NCBI GenBank assembly: GCA_003529305.1
Contig: DPWC01000145.1
Coordinates: 1-6,469 of the forward strand
Length of the DNA: 6,469 bases
Direction: 5' to 3'
Source: Actinomycetota bacterium
Lineage (GTDB): Bacteria; Actinomycetota; Actinomycetes; UBA12327
Notes under the pieces: generated by a model
The model's input: the letters and a program-made list of their open reading frames with translations, nothing else
Told to the model about the DNA's origin: nothing
The model's database searches: none
Position numbers and translations under genes: made by a program
In this document: piece after piece, positions 1-6,469 of the stretch
Layout of the letters: every line of letters starts with the position of its first letter
How positions within the stretch are numbered: position 1 is the first letter of the stretch

Positions 1-815
1 GCTAGCGGGTCCTCAGCGCGCGACGCCCATGACTCTTCGAGAAATCCGCGCACCTCGTAGACCACAGGAATGCCGAATCGATCCCGCAGTGCCAGGGCGA
101 CCTGGCCGTTGGCATGGTTCGTTGCCGCGTGCAGCACTGCGGGCCGCAGCGTGCGCGTCAGGGCTGCTGCCTGGTCTATAGCCAGCTCCATGGCTCGCTG
201 GGCATCGCCGGGAGTTCCCCACAGTGGCAGTAGCCGGTGATAGCGGATGCCATCAACGACATCCATGCGTCGTGCCGTAAGGATGCCTTGTGCGACTGGG
301 TGACCCAGCCGAGTGATGGCGTGCGGATCTAGTCCGAGTGCCTTCTGGGCCAGCAGGATCTGCTGCGTGCGTGTGGTGTACCCAGCATTGGTATGGGGCA
401 GTGAGTTCGTCACCAGATGAACCACACAACCGGGTCGCGGCTGAAACGGTGGTGATGTGGGTGTCGCCGATTGGGGCAACGCCTTCGCAAAGTGCGGGCT
501 CTGGAGAAGTCCTCGTTCGCTGCTGAGGCGTTGCAGGAGGCGGCGTGCTGTGCCACCACGGGCGTCGGCCAGGACCTCGATGGCCTGATCCCAATCACCG
601 CGCCGCCACAACTCGCGGGCAGACGCCTCCACTGAAGTCTTAGATGACGCATCAGGCCGCTCAGTGGGTGCCGAATTCGCGTGAGCGGTCGGGTTGGCGC
701 GACGCTGCAGCGCTGTGGGATCAAGAAGAAGTGCACGCCGCAGGGATGACACGGCGAGCGGAAGGTTGCGGATCGCACAGCCCACGGAGACGAGCGCGGT
801 GCGCAGTGACGCCAC
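1..815 (-). CDS. GT4-type glycosyltransferase, N-terminal part (cut by left window edge)
   Basis: This frame is open from a GTG at 815 down to base 1, giving 271 residues without a stop; an in-frame stop lies just upstream at 848-850. The GTG is preferred because GGAGA (823-827) sits 7 nt before it. Residues 130-270 look like the N-terminal Rossmann half of a GT-B, family 4 glycosyltransferase: strand CVVHLVTNSLP (130-140), the glycine loop HTNAGYTTRTQ (141-151), VTR-like AITRLGHP (167-173), VDGIRYHRLLP (187-197) and VVYEVRGFLEESWASR (251-266), a signature I know from actinobacterial GT4 enzymes. The donor-binding C-terminal half, where an EX7E motif would lie, is outside the window. About 130 residues precede the catalytic fold, including ARELWRRGDWDQAIEVLADA (66-85), which resembles a TPR helix pair. 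No signal peptide is seen. It probably transfers a sugar from a nucleotide donor to a surface polymer or lipid-linked intermediate at the cytoplasmic membrane face; donor and acceptor are unknown. Confidence 0.85.
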   Translation of the reverse strand, partial: MASLRTALVSVGCAIRNLPLAVSSLRRALLLDPTALQRRANPTAHANSAPTERPDASSKTSVEASARELWRRGDWDQAIEVLADARGGTARRLLQRLSSERGLLQSPHFAKALPQSATPTSPPFQPRPGCVVHLVTNSLPHTNAGYTTRTQQILLAQKALGLDPHAITRLGHPVAQGILTARRMDVVDGIRYHRLLPLWGTPGDAQRAMELAIDQAAALTRTLRPAVLHAATNHANGQVALALRDRFGIPVVYEVRGFLEESWASRAEDPL

Positions 816-822
816 GATGCGG

Positions 823-827
823 TCTCC
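823..827 (-). promoter_or_regulatory. Ribosome binding site of the minus-strand glycosyltransferase
   Basis: GGAGA on the minus strand, 7 nt before the GTG at 815. It decides the start, since the frame has no ATG until residue 184, well inside the catalytic fold. Confidence 0.55.
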
Positions 828-850
828 AGAGTTCGGCAGCTGCTCCCGTT

Positions 851-881
851 AGGATAGGTGCGACCCGCGGGCAGGGCCCAA
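851..881 (-). promoter_or_regulatory. Weak candidate promoter for the minus-strand glycosyltransferase
   Basis: On the minus strand TTGGGC (881-876) and TATCCT (856-851) resemble -35 and -10 boxes, separated by 19 nt, which is longer than the ideal 17. Transcription would begin near 844, leaving a leader of about 30 nt. The same bases read on the plus strand contain TAGGAT (850-855), a possible -10 for the epimerase operon, but no convincing -35 accompanies it. This is consensus matching by eye only. Confidence 0.25.
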
Positions 882-886
882 GTCCT

Positions 887-896
887 TGTCCGGACA
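887..896. repeat. Perfect 10-bp palindrome in the divergent intergenic region
   Basis: TGTCCGGACA equals its own reverse complement. It lies between the divergent start codons, a position suited to a dimeric repressor or activator, but the flanks do not extend the symmetry and no regulator family is recognised. A palindrome this size can occur by chance in GC-rich DNA. Confidence 0.35.
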
Positions 897-914
897 CTCG
901 GATCGGCGCTGACT

Positions 915-939
915 CGGCCGGTGATTCATACGGCCGGTG
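915..939. repeat. Direct repeat CGGCCGGTG x2 in the divergent intergenic region
   Basis: CGGCCGGTG occurs at 915-923 and again at 931-939, 16 bp start to start, with ATTCATA between. Because CGGCCG is self-complementary, the pair could also form a hairpin with a 6-bp stem and 10-nt loop in a leader RNA. It may be a protein-binding site or chance; no terminator-like U tract follows. Confidence 0.35.
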
Positions 940-993
940 CCACTACCCGGAGTGACTGGAGCAGGCGGCGGGATCGGTCCGACTGCCCCCGAC

Positions 994-999
994 GAAAGG
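994..999 (+). promoter_or_regulatory. Ribosome binding site of the epimerase gene
   Basis: GAAAGG lies 5 nt before the ATG at 1005. It supports that ATG over the in-frame GTG at 858, which would add 49 residues rich in Arg and Ser with no family similarity that I can recognise. Confidence 0.6.
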
Positions 1000-1004
1000 T
1001 CCCC

Positions 1005-2141
1005 ATGGGCGCCGCTGCACCGGTCAAGCCGACACCGATTCTGCATGTCACCGGTGCGCGGCCGAACTTCCCGAAGGCGGCACCGGTCATCGCCGCGCTT
1101 GCGACTCTTGATCTCGCGCAGACTCTGGTGCACACCGGCCAGCACTACGACGACCGGATGTCGGAGGTCTTTTTCCGCGAGTTGGGTCTGCCCACACCGG
1201 ATATCAATCTCGGCGTTGGATCGGGAAGTCATGCCGTGCAGACGGCGGCGATCATGGTGGGCCTCGAGGAACTCATGATGGCGGCACCACCGGAGCTCGT
1301 CGTGGTGTATGGGGATGTCAACAGCACCGTTGCGGCCGCGCTGGTGGCGGCCAAACTGCACATACCGGTGGCCCATGTCGAGGCCGGGCTGCGCTCCTTT
1401 GACATGACCATGCCGGAGGAAGTCAATCGACGGCTGACCGATCAACTCTCTGATCTGCTGCTGGTCACCAGTCGCGACGCCATTGGGCATCTAGAGCGCG
1501 AGGGCATTCAGTCCGATCGCATTCATTTCGTTGGCAACCCGATGATTGACACCCTGCTAGCGCACCTTGATTCCTTCGATGTCGACAAAGCGCGGCGCGA
1601 TCATCAATTGACCGACCAATTTGTTGTTGCCACCCTGCATCGCCCCGGAAATGTCGACGACGAAGCATCGGCTCAATCGCTGGTGCGGGTCCTTCACGAG
1701 ATTGCTGATCGCCTTGAGGTGGTCTTTCCGCTGCATCCGCGCGGTCGTGCTCGGCTCGAGGCCGCCGGCTTGAGTCAGCACAGCCGGATTCGCGTTGTTG
1801 ATCCGTTGGGCTATACCGAGTTCATCTCGCTCGTTCGGGGCAGTGCCGCGGTGGTCACGGACTCTGGTGGGGTCCAGGAGGAGACCACAGTGTTGGGTGT
1901 GCCGTGTCTGACGCTGCGCCCCAACACGGAGCGGCCGGTGACCATCACTGACGGTACGAACCAGTTGGTTACCGTGGACAGTGTCGTGGCCGCCGTAGAC
2001 GCTGTACTGGCGCGGCAAGACCACGATCAACGTGTGCCCGAACTTTGGGATGGTTCCGCCGGTGTGCGGATTGCTGCGGTGATCAACAACTTCCTTCAGC
2101 AGCGTCGCACGGGTCTGCCGTCAATGCCGGTAGAAGGGTGA
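1005..2141 (+). CDS. wecB: Non-hydrolysing UDP-N-acetylglucosamine 2-epimerase
   Basis: This cytoplasmic enzyme interconverts UDP-GlcNAc and UDP-ManNAc, the first step toward ManNAc- or ManNAcA-containing surface polymers. The 378 residues match the usual family length of about 370-390 and show the family landmarks in order: VTGARPNFPK (15-24), HTGQHYDD (43-50), VYGDVNST (101-108), HVEAGLRS (124-131), PEEVNRR (137-143), GNPMIDT (177-183), LHRPGN (211-216), HPR (244-246), DPLGY (266-270), TDSGGVQEE (285-293), TERP (308-311) and GTNQLV (317-322). D104, E126, E138/E139 and H212 appear to match the catalytic set known in E. coli WecB (D95, E117, E131, H213). The fold is GT-B-like. The start is the ATG with a Shine-Dalgarno 5 nt upstream. 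It is first in a tight plus-strand operon, 7 nt before the next gene. No UDP-ManNAc dehydrogenase gene accompanies it here. The symbol mnaA is equally used. Confidence 0.95.
   Translation: MGAAAPVKPTPILHVTGARPNFPKAAPVIAALATLDLAQTLVHTGQHYDDRMSEVFFRELGLPTPDINLGVGSGSHAVQTAAIMVGLEELMMAAPPELVVVYGDVNSTVAAALVAAKLHIPVAHVEAGLRSFDMTMPEEVNRRLTDQLSDLLLVTSRDAIGHLEREGIQSDRIHFVGNPMIDTLLAHLDSFDVDKARRDHQLTDQFVVATLHRPGNVDDEASAQSLVRVLHEIADRLEVVFPLHPRGRARLEAAGLSQHSRIRVVDPLGYTEFISLVRGSAAVVTDSGGVQEETTVLGVPCLTLRPNTERPVTITDGTNQLVTVDSVVAAVDAVLARQDHDQRVPELWDGSAGVRIAAVINNFLQQRRTGLPSMPVEG
2132..2138 (+). promoter_or_regulatory. Ribosome binding site of the 785-residue protein gene
   Basis: AGAAGGG, within the last codons of the epimerase gene, lies 10 nt before the GTG at 2149, at the long end of normal spacing. 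This supports the GTG start and coupled translation. Confidence 0.45.
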
Positions 2142-2148
2142 ATAAGCG

Positions 2149-4506
2149 GTGAGTTCGCGGATCCATGACCTTCTCGCGCCACATGCGGGGCGCTGGTCGG
2201 TGATCGTGGATGCCAGCACCGGTGATCTTGATATCGCGGCGTTTGTCCGCATCATCGGCGTCCCCGTGATGTCAGGTGGAGATGAATCGGCCACGGGGCA
2301 GGTCGGTGACGGCCGTCAGCGCCTTGTGGTGATCACCGCTGGTCCGGATGCCGGTGTTCATGGATCTGTGGAGCACGCGGTAGCCGCTCTGGCCGGAGCG
2401 AGTCAACATGACGATGTTCTTCTGCTCTTGGGCTGGCGCGCTCCAGAACTTGTCGACGGTGAGTTGGCCACGGAATTAGCGCGTTGTGGAGTGGTGGCCG
2501 ATGTTGTCGTGGGAACTCCGTACCGTGACATCCCCGTTGCCGTGCTGGGTCGCCTGAGCGATATCGGGGCCGAAGACGATGGGCGATTCCTGCTTGACTC
2601 CTTCTCGCGCATAGCGGCCGAGCAGCTGGCTGATGAGGTCACCCAGCTTCGCCAGTCGCAAGAGGCGCTCGTGGGAGCCGGGCCCATGGGTCGTGCAGCG
2701 GAACTGATGCGTGAGCGGGCTGCGTTGGCCGACGAAGTGCGCCAGCTCCGGGCCCGGGTGCGCTCAGCGGAGCGTCGCGCGGATTCGCTGGAAGCCTCCA
2801 CTGCCTTGCGCATCGGACGAGCCGTCGTCGCCGGTGCTCGCAATCCGCGGTCGTTGGTGAAGTTGCCTCGTGAGGCCTACCGCATGCTCCGGCTTCGCGG
2901 TGGTCGGCGTGGGGGAGCATCGACTGCTCCCTCAACGGCGGCCAGCCCGCTGGTCGTCAACGAGGAGAGTCGACTGGTGGCTTGGCGAGGCGGCGTTGTG
3001 CCGCCGCGTACAGATTCGGTGGTCGCTGGCGTTCTTCGAGAAGTCACGCAGCGCGCGCTGAGCGATGTGGCACAGGTCAGTGTGGTGACACCCGATGACG
3101 CCTCGGCGATCATCGACAAGGTATCGCCGGATGTCGTCATCATTGAGACAGCCGCCGGTGGTGCTGAAGGGGTGTGGTCACATCTGGGTGATCCCAGTGC
3201 CACTGAGCGCGAACGCCGGCTATTGCGCCTGACCGATGCTGCGCAGGCTGCCGGACACCCGGTTGTTCTGTGGCGCAATTCCGCACCGCACCTGACGGCA
3301 GCCTTGGCAGACTTCGCCCACCGGTGCGATCTGGTTCTTGACGGTCCCGGCACCGGTGCTGACTCTTCATGGTCGGTTGGGGTGCCTTTGCGCGGCGCTG
3401 TGGTGTTGTCTTCGGCGCCTACCCGCAGTGGTGTGCTCGTGATGGGTGGGCTGGATCCGCGCGAACCTGCAGTGCGGAAAGAGGCGTTGCTTGCCGCCGT
3501 GCGCGCTGCGGGTGACGACCTCGTGATTCGACCCCTGCACGATGAACGGCACACCGTGGCCTGGCCGGAGGACATTCAGTGCACGGTCTCAACGAGCGTT
3601 CGTGATTCACACCTTGGTGCGGCCGCTTCGAGTGCCGCGGTGGTGTTGGCCCGTCGCTTCACTGCTCCAGGGTCTGCCGCAGGCATCTTTGATGACGACC
3701 TCGTAGCGCTGGCCAGCGGCGCGCGCCTGGTCAGCGGCCCCAATCGCCTGCTGATGGCAGAGGCCGACCTCGCGCATGCCGTCGTGTTTGCCGACCCCAC
3801 GACCATGGTGGACAACTCAGCACTGATGCGCGCCCCTGATGCCGCCACGGCCGTCCGCCGCGCTCAGGAACTGGGTGCCCAGACGCCGCAGGAACACTGG
3901 GCAACGCTGCAGTGCCTTGCTGCGCAACACAGCACTCGCTCGAGATGGCGCACGCTGTTGGCGCCATTAGGGCTGCTTCCGCCAAGGACGGCAGAGGAAG
4001 ACATCAGTGTCGTGGTGGAGCCGTTGCTGGACGGTGAACTGGCAGCCGCGCAGAGCGGGGAGCGCTTAGTGGCTGATCTGGCTCGACAAACGCAACGACC
4101 ACTGGAAGTTGTCGCCAGCCGAAGTGACCTGCCAGATGCTCGAGTGCGCGACGAGCTGGTGTCCATGGGGATCACCGTGACACTTCTTGACGATTCGTCG
4201 TCGTGGTCCGAGCGAGCCCGAAGCGTCAGCTCGACGCACTGCGCGGTGTGGAGTTCCCATAGTGAGCCATGGGGCCCCAGTGTTCTGGCGGACCTGCACC
4301 TCGGCGGGTACCTCACTGGCGCGGATCTCGTTCACTGGTCACCGGATGCTGGCATTGCTCGGTGCAGCAGTGGTGACTCCGCTAGTGGGCCCATCGCTGT
4401 ACGCCGCGACGCTGTCATTGCACGAGATCCCCAAGAGATCGCGGTGGCCGCATCGTGGGCGCTGGGACAAGAAGTTGTCGTGGGTTCGAGAGTGCAGGGC
4501 GCGTGA
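2149..4506 (+). CDS. Multidomain CgeB/DUF3880-like glycosyltransferase-related protein with coiled coil
   Basis: This is a 785-residue protein starting at GTG. Residues 1-150 form an alpha/beta region (LVVITAG 59-65, HDDVLLLLGW 87-96) perhaps derived from a GT-A domain. Residues 155-217 are predicted coiled coil (QLADEVTQLRQ, RAALADEVRQLRARV). A basic linker (219-254, TALRIGRAVVAGARNPRS onward) follows. Residues 305-590 resemble the CgeB/DUF3880 GT-B group: SPDVVIIETAAGGAEGVW (326-343), HPVVLWRNSAPH (370-381), then FDDDLVALASGARLVSG (514-530) where the family has an FEALACG-like donor-site motif. Residues 618-730 read like a GT2-type domain (ISVVVEPLLDGELAA; WGPSVLADLHLGGYLTGADL at 708-727), but the DxD/DDDD metal site expected before WGP reads WSSHSE (701-706). 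No signal peptide or transmembrane segment is evident. It probably acts in polymer assembly, either as an active CgeB-like transferase or as a scaffold. Family assignment rests on remembered motifs; function is inferred. Confidence 0.8.
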   Translation: MSSRIHDLLAPHAGRWSVIVDASTGDLDIAAFVRIIGVPVMSGGDESATGQVGDGRQRLVVITAGPDAGVHGSVEHAVAALAGASQHDDVLLLLGWRAPELVDGELATELARCGVVADVVVGTPYRDIPVAVLGRLSDIGAEDDGRFLLDSFSRIAAEQLADEVTQLRQSQEALVGAGPMGRAAELMRERAALADEVRQLRARVRSAERRADSLEASTALRIGRAVVAGARNPRSLVKLPREAYRMLRLRGGRRGGASTAPSTAASPLVVNEESRLVAWRGGVVPPRTDSVVAGVLREVTQRALSDVAQVSVVTPDDASAIIDKVSPDVVIIETAAGGAEGVWSHLGDPSATERERRLLRLTDAAQAAGHPVVLWRNSAPHLTAALADFAHRCDLVLDGPGTGADSSWSVGVPLRGAVVLSSAPTRSGVLVMGGLDPREPAVRKEALLAAVRAAGDDLVIRPLHDERHTVAWPEDIQCTVSTSVRDSHLGAAASSAAVVLARRFTAPGSAAGIFDDDLVALASGARLVSGPNRLLMAEADLAHAVVFADPTTMVDNSALMRAPDAATAVRRAQELGAQTPQEHWATLQCLAAQHSTRSRWRTLLAPLGLLPPRTAEEDISVVVEPLLDGELAAAQSGERLVADLARQTQRPLEVVASRSDLPDARVRDELVSMGITVTLLDDSSSWSERARSVSSTHCAVWSSHSEPWGPSVLADLHLGGYLTGADLVHWSPDAGIARCSSGDSASGPIAVRRDAVIARDPQEIAVAASWALGQEVVVGSRVQGA

Positions 4507-4508
4507 TG
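4496..4508 (+). promoter_or_regulatory. Overlapping stop/start (TGATG) with weak ribosome binding site
   Basis: The stop TGA (4504-4506) and the start ATG (4506-4508) share one base. AGGG (4496-4499) is the only Shine-Dalgarno-like run, so translation of the tandem glycosyltransferase is probably coupled to termination on the upstream gene. Confidence 0.6.
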
Positions 4509-6469
4509 ACTCGGGCTCTGGTGTATGGCGATGTGAACTTGAACATCATTGATGGCTCGGCTATTTGGGCGCAGTCCATGGTGGAGGCCCTCAGTCGAGC
4601 GGGTGTGGAAACGACTCTGGTCCTGAAGTCGCGGGTCACAACAGGTCGCCTCACTGATCCGTTGGCGCAACTGCCCGGTGTGCGAGTGGTGCGTACTTTG
4701 GAAGAGTCGCTGGTGCGCTCAACAGCGGATTCGCTGACGCCTGCACAAGCCGTCGCGGTGATGACCGAACTGGACAAACAGCAACCCTTTGACCTCGTGG
4801 TGATGCGAGGTCTTCGAGCAGTTGATGCTGCGGTGCGGGACGGCTCGTTCAATGGCCGACTCTGGACCTACCTCACCGACATCCCCCAGACGGTCACCGC
4901 CCTCGACGAGGCGTCGGTAGAACGCCTGGAGCGCATCTGTGCGGCATCACGTTTCATGTTGTGCCAGACCGAGGAGTTGCGAAGCTTCCTCGAAGCGGCC
5001 GTTGATAGCGCTTGTGGTCGTTCAGTGATTTGGACTCCGGTGGTACCCGCACCGGAATTCGAGCTGCCACAGCGTTCGCCGATGGACGGGCGTCCGCTGT
5101 CCTTGGTCTACACCGGCAAATTTGCACCGTTGTGGAACACCTTGGAGATGACGCAGTTGCCGGAACGATTGGCGGCGAACGGTGTGGCCGCCCAGGTCCA
5201 CCTTGTTGGCGACAAGATCCATGAAGTTCCCGGCGATCCCACCTACTCCGCACGGATGCGCTCAGCCTTGGAGAGCGGCGGTGATGTGGTGTGGCATGGC
5301 GGAATGCCGCGCCAAGAGGCTATGCGCACCTCGGCGCAAATGGACATTGGTCTGTCGTGGCGTGACGCAGGGATGGATGCCAGCCTGGAGTTGTCCACCA
5401 AGGTGCTGGAGTTCGGTGCGCTCGATGTCCCCGTGGTGATGAATCGCACCGCGATGCATGAGCAGCTGTATGGCATCGACTATCCGTTGTTTGCCGGCAG
5501 CTTTGACGATGTCGTCGATGCGGTGGCAACGGTAGCTACCGATGCGGATGCCTACGCGTTGGCGTTGGAGCGGTGTCGTGCGGTGTCGGCGCGTTACTCC
5601 ATGTCCGTGGCCGTGGACAGAATGCAGCATTACCTGGCGCGCGCATTTCCCCGGGGCGCCGATGAGCAGCCGGCTCTTGCTGGGCGTTCACGGCCGCTGC
5701 GAGTCCTCGTTGCCAGCCACGACCTGAAGTTCTTCTCCCGCATGCTCGATCACCTAGCGGCGATGCAAGAGCTGGAGGTCCGCGTCGATCATTGGTCCGC
5801 ATTGGCTGAGCATGATCCCGCGCAGTCCAAGGAGCTGCTGGAGTGGGCCGAGGTCATCATTGCGGAGTGGTGCGGTCCCGTGGCTGTGTGGTACTCGCAG
5901 CGAAAGAAGGATCACCAGCGGTTGATCGTGCGGCTACACCGTTTCGAACTCGATGGGCCGTGGGTGAAGGATGTCGCTATCGACCGGGTTGACCAACTGG
6001 TCTGCGTCAGCCCTTTCTATGCGGATCTGACCGTGGAGCGAACCGGTTGGCCTCGCGAGAAAGTGGTGGTGGTTCCCAACTGGGTGGATGCCGAGCAGTT
6101 GGATCGCCCCAAGTTAGAAGGTGCGCAGTTTCGGTTGGGGATGATCGGCATTGCGCCCATGCGCAAACGAATGGATCTGGGTCTGGATGTGCTGGAGGCG
6201 GTGCGCCGGCACGACGATCGATTCGTACTCTCGGCCAAAACCAAGATGCCGTGGGACTACTGGTGGATTTGGCGGCATGAGACCGAACGCGCCCACTACG
6301 ACGAGGTATTTCGCCGCATGCAGATCAGCCCCTATCTGCGCGGGGCCGTGGCCTTTGATGATTTCGGCGGGGATGTGCCCGCGTGGCTGCGACGAACGGG
6401 ATGGGTGTTGTCAACGTCGGATGATGAGTCGTTCCACCTAGCTCCTGCTGAGGGTATGGCTTCGCGTGC
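4506..6469 (+). CDS. Tandem two-module GT-B glycosyltransferase (cut by right window edge)
   Basis: The frame is open from ATG 4506 to the window end, 654 residues. The ATG shares its A with the preceding TGA (TGATG), and AGGG (4496-4499) lies 6 nt upstream; GTG 4503 is an alternative start. Module 1 covers about residues 1-375: ALVYGDVNLNIIDGSAIWAQ (4-23) is an N-terminal loop, LVYTGKFAPLWNT (200-212) opens the donor half, and DIGLSWRDAGMDASLELSTK followed by VLEFGALDVPVV (280-311) is the GT4-type C-terminal motif, with E295 and E302 six residues apart rather than seven. Module 2 starts at LRVLVASHDLKFF (398-410) and has RLHRFEL (near 480), VVPNWVD (near 523), GMIGIAPMRKR (545-555) and DDESFHLAPAEGMA (639-652), where E641 and E649 form an intact EX7E. 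A linker of about 20 residues joins them. No signal peptide is seen, so it probably acts in the cytoplasm or at the inner membrane face, adding one or two sugars to a surface polymer. Substrates are unknown. Confidence 0.88.
   Translation, partial: MTRALVYGDVNLNIIDGSAIWAQSMVEALSRAGVETTLVLKSRVTTGRLTDPLAQLPGVRVVRTLEESLVRSTADSLTPAQAVAVMTELDKQQPFDLVVMRGLRAVDAAVRDGSFNGRLWTYLTDIPQTVTALDEASVERLERICAASRFMLCQTEELRSFLEAAVDSACGRSVIWTPVVPAPEFELPQRSPMDGRPLSLVYTGKFAPLWNTLEMTQLPERLAANGVAAQVHLVGDKIHEVPGDPTYSARMRSALESGGDVVWHGGMPRQEAMRTSAQMDIGLSWRDAGMDASLELSTKVLEFGALDVPVVMNRTAMHEQLYGIDYPLFAGSFDDVVDAVATVATDADAYALALERCRAVSARYSMSVAVDRMQHYLARAFPRGADEQPALAGRSRPLRVLVASHDLKFFSRMLDHLAAMQELEVRVDHWSALAEHDPAQSKELLEWAEVIIAEWCGPVAVWYSQRKKDHQRLIVRLHRFELDGPWVKDVAIDRVDQLVCVSPFYADLTVERTGWPREKVVVVPNWVDAEQLDRPKLEGAQFRLGMIGIAPMRKRMDLGLDVLEAVRRHDDRFVLSAKTKMPWDYWWIWRHETERAHYDEVFRRMQISPYLRGAVAFDDFGGDVPAWLRRTGWVLSTSDDESFHLAPAEGMASR

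Larger units (their letters stand above)
816..1004. other. Divergent intergenic region (189 bp)
   Basis: This is the only sizeable non-coding stretch, between the divergent starts at 815 (minus) and 1005 (plus). It holds the minus-strand ribosome binding site, an 8-bp palindrome GCAGCTGC (836-843), overlapping -10-like hexamers around 850-856, the palindrome at 887-896, the direct repeat at 915-939 and the epimerase ribosome binding site. Promoters for both transcripts are expected here, since the neighbours point away from each other, but no strong consensus promoter is visible on the plus strand. An in-frame GTG at 858 could extend the epimerase through most of it, which I judge unlikely. 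Confidence 0.6.

Noticed and set aside
253..778. ORFs of 113 and 122 residues (minus) and 62 residues (plus) over the left-hand gene
   Set aside because: They overlap the minus-strand glycosyltransferase in other frames. Only that frame yields GT4 motifs such as NAGYTTRTQ and YEVRGFLEESW.
849..1490. Minus-strand ORF of 213 residues opposite the epimerase start
   Set aside because: It lies antisense to the clearly conserved epimerase, has no recognisable domain and a composition typical of the shadow frame of a GC-rich gene.
2142..2148. Possible terminator or promoter between the epimerase and the next gene
   Set aside because: Only 7 nt are available; there is no stem-loop with a T tract and no promoter-like hexamer pair.
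2877..3575. Minus-strand ORF of 232 residues opposite the 785-residue protein
   Set aside because: It is Ser/Arg/Thr-rich with no fold-like pattern, and the plus-strand frame shows domain motifs throughout, so this is a shadow.
4954..5802. Several 60-120 residue ORFs on both strands over the tandem glycosyltransferase
   Set aside because: They are all out of frame with a continuous 654-codon reading frame carrying conserved glycosyltransferase motifs.
1..6469. A defence system, phage island, insertion sequence, CRISPR array or tRNA
   Set aside because: No transposase, integrase, nuclease or repeat-spacer pattern is seen. All four genes fit surface polysaccharide synthesis and the base composition looks even by eye.

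Overview
The window is high-GC, gene-dense DNA, probably from an actinobacterium (Actinomycetota). The evidence is strong G/C bias at third codon positions, GTG starts on two of the four genes, very short or overlapping gene junctions, and glycosyltransferase types (YEVRGFLEESW-like GT4, coiled-coil multidomain GT) familiar from that phylum. I cannot assign a genus. No rRNA, tRNA, mobile element, CRISPR array or clear terminator is visible.

Layout: (1) Positions 815 to 1, minus strand: the N-terminal 271 residues of a GT4-type glycosyltransferase with a long N-terminal extension; the gene runs off the left edge. (2) Positions 816-1004: a divergent intergenic region of 189 bp with palindromes, a 9-bp direct repeat and a weak minus-strand promoter candidate. 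(3) Positions 1005-2141, plus strand: a complete non-hydrolysing UDP-N-acetylglucosamine 2-epimerase (WecB/MnaA). (4) Positions 2149-4506, plus strand: a 785-residue multidomain protein with a coiled coil, a CgeB/DUF3880-like GT-B-like middle and a GT-A-like C-terminus that seems to lack its acidic metal-binding motif. (5) Positions 4506 to 6469, plus strand: a protein with two GT-B glycosyltransferase modules in tandem, open at the right edge. No gene-free stretch exceeds 189 bp.

The three plus-strand genes look like one operon: 7 nt separate genes 3 and 4, and genes 4 and 5 share one base in a TGATG junction. The likely joint task is a cell-surface or secreted glycopolymer. The epimerase would supply UDP-ManNAc (or a derivative), and the glycosyltransferases would assemble the chain. 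The polymer cannot be identified from this window: no UDP-ManNAc dehydrogenase, flippase, ABC exporter, polymerase or priming transferase is present. The most unusual items are the two large multidomain glycosyltransferase proteins, one apparently partly degenerate and one an in-frame tandem of two GT-B enzymes.
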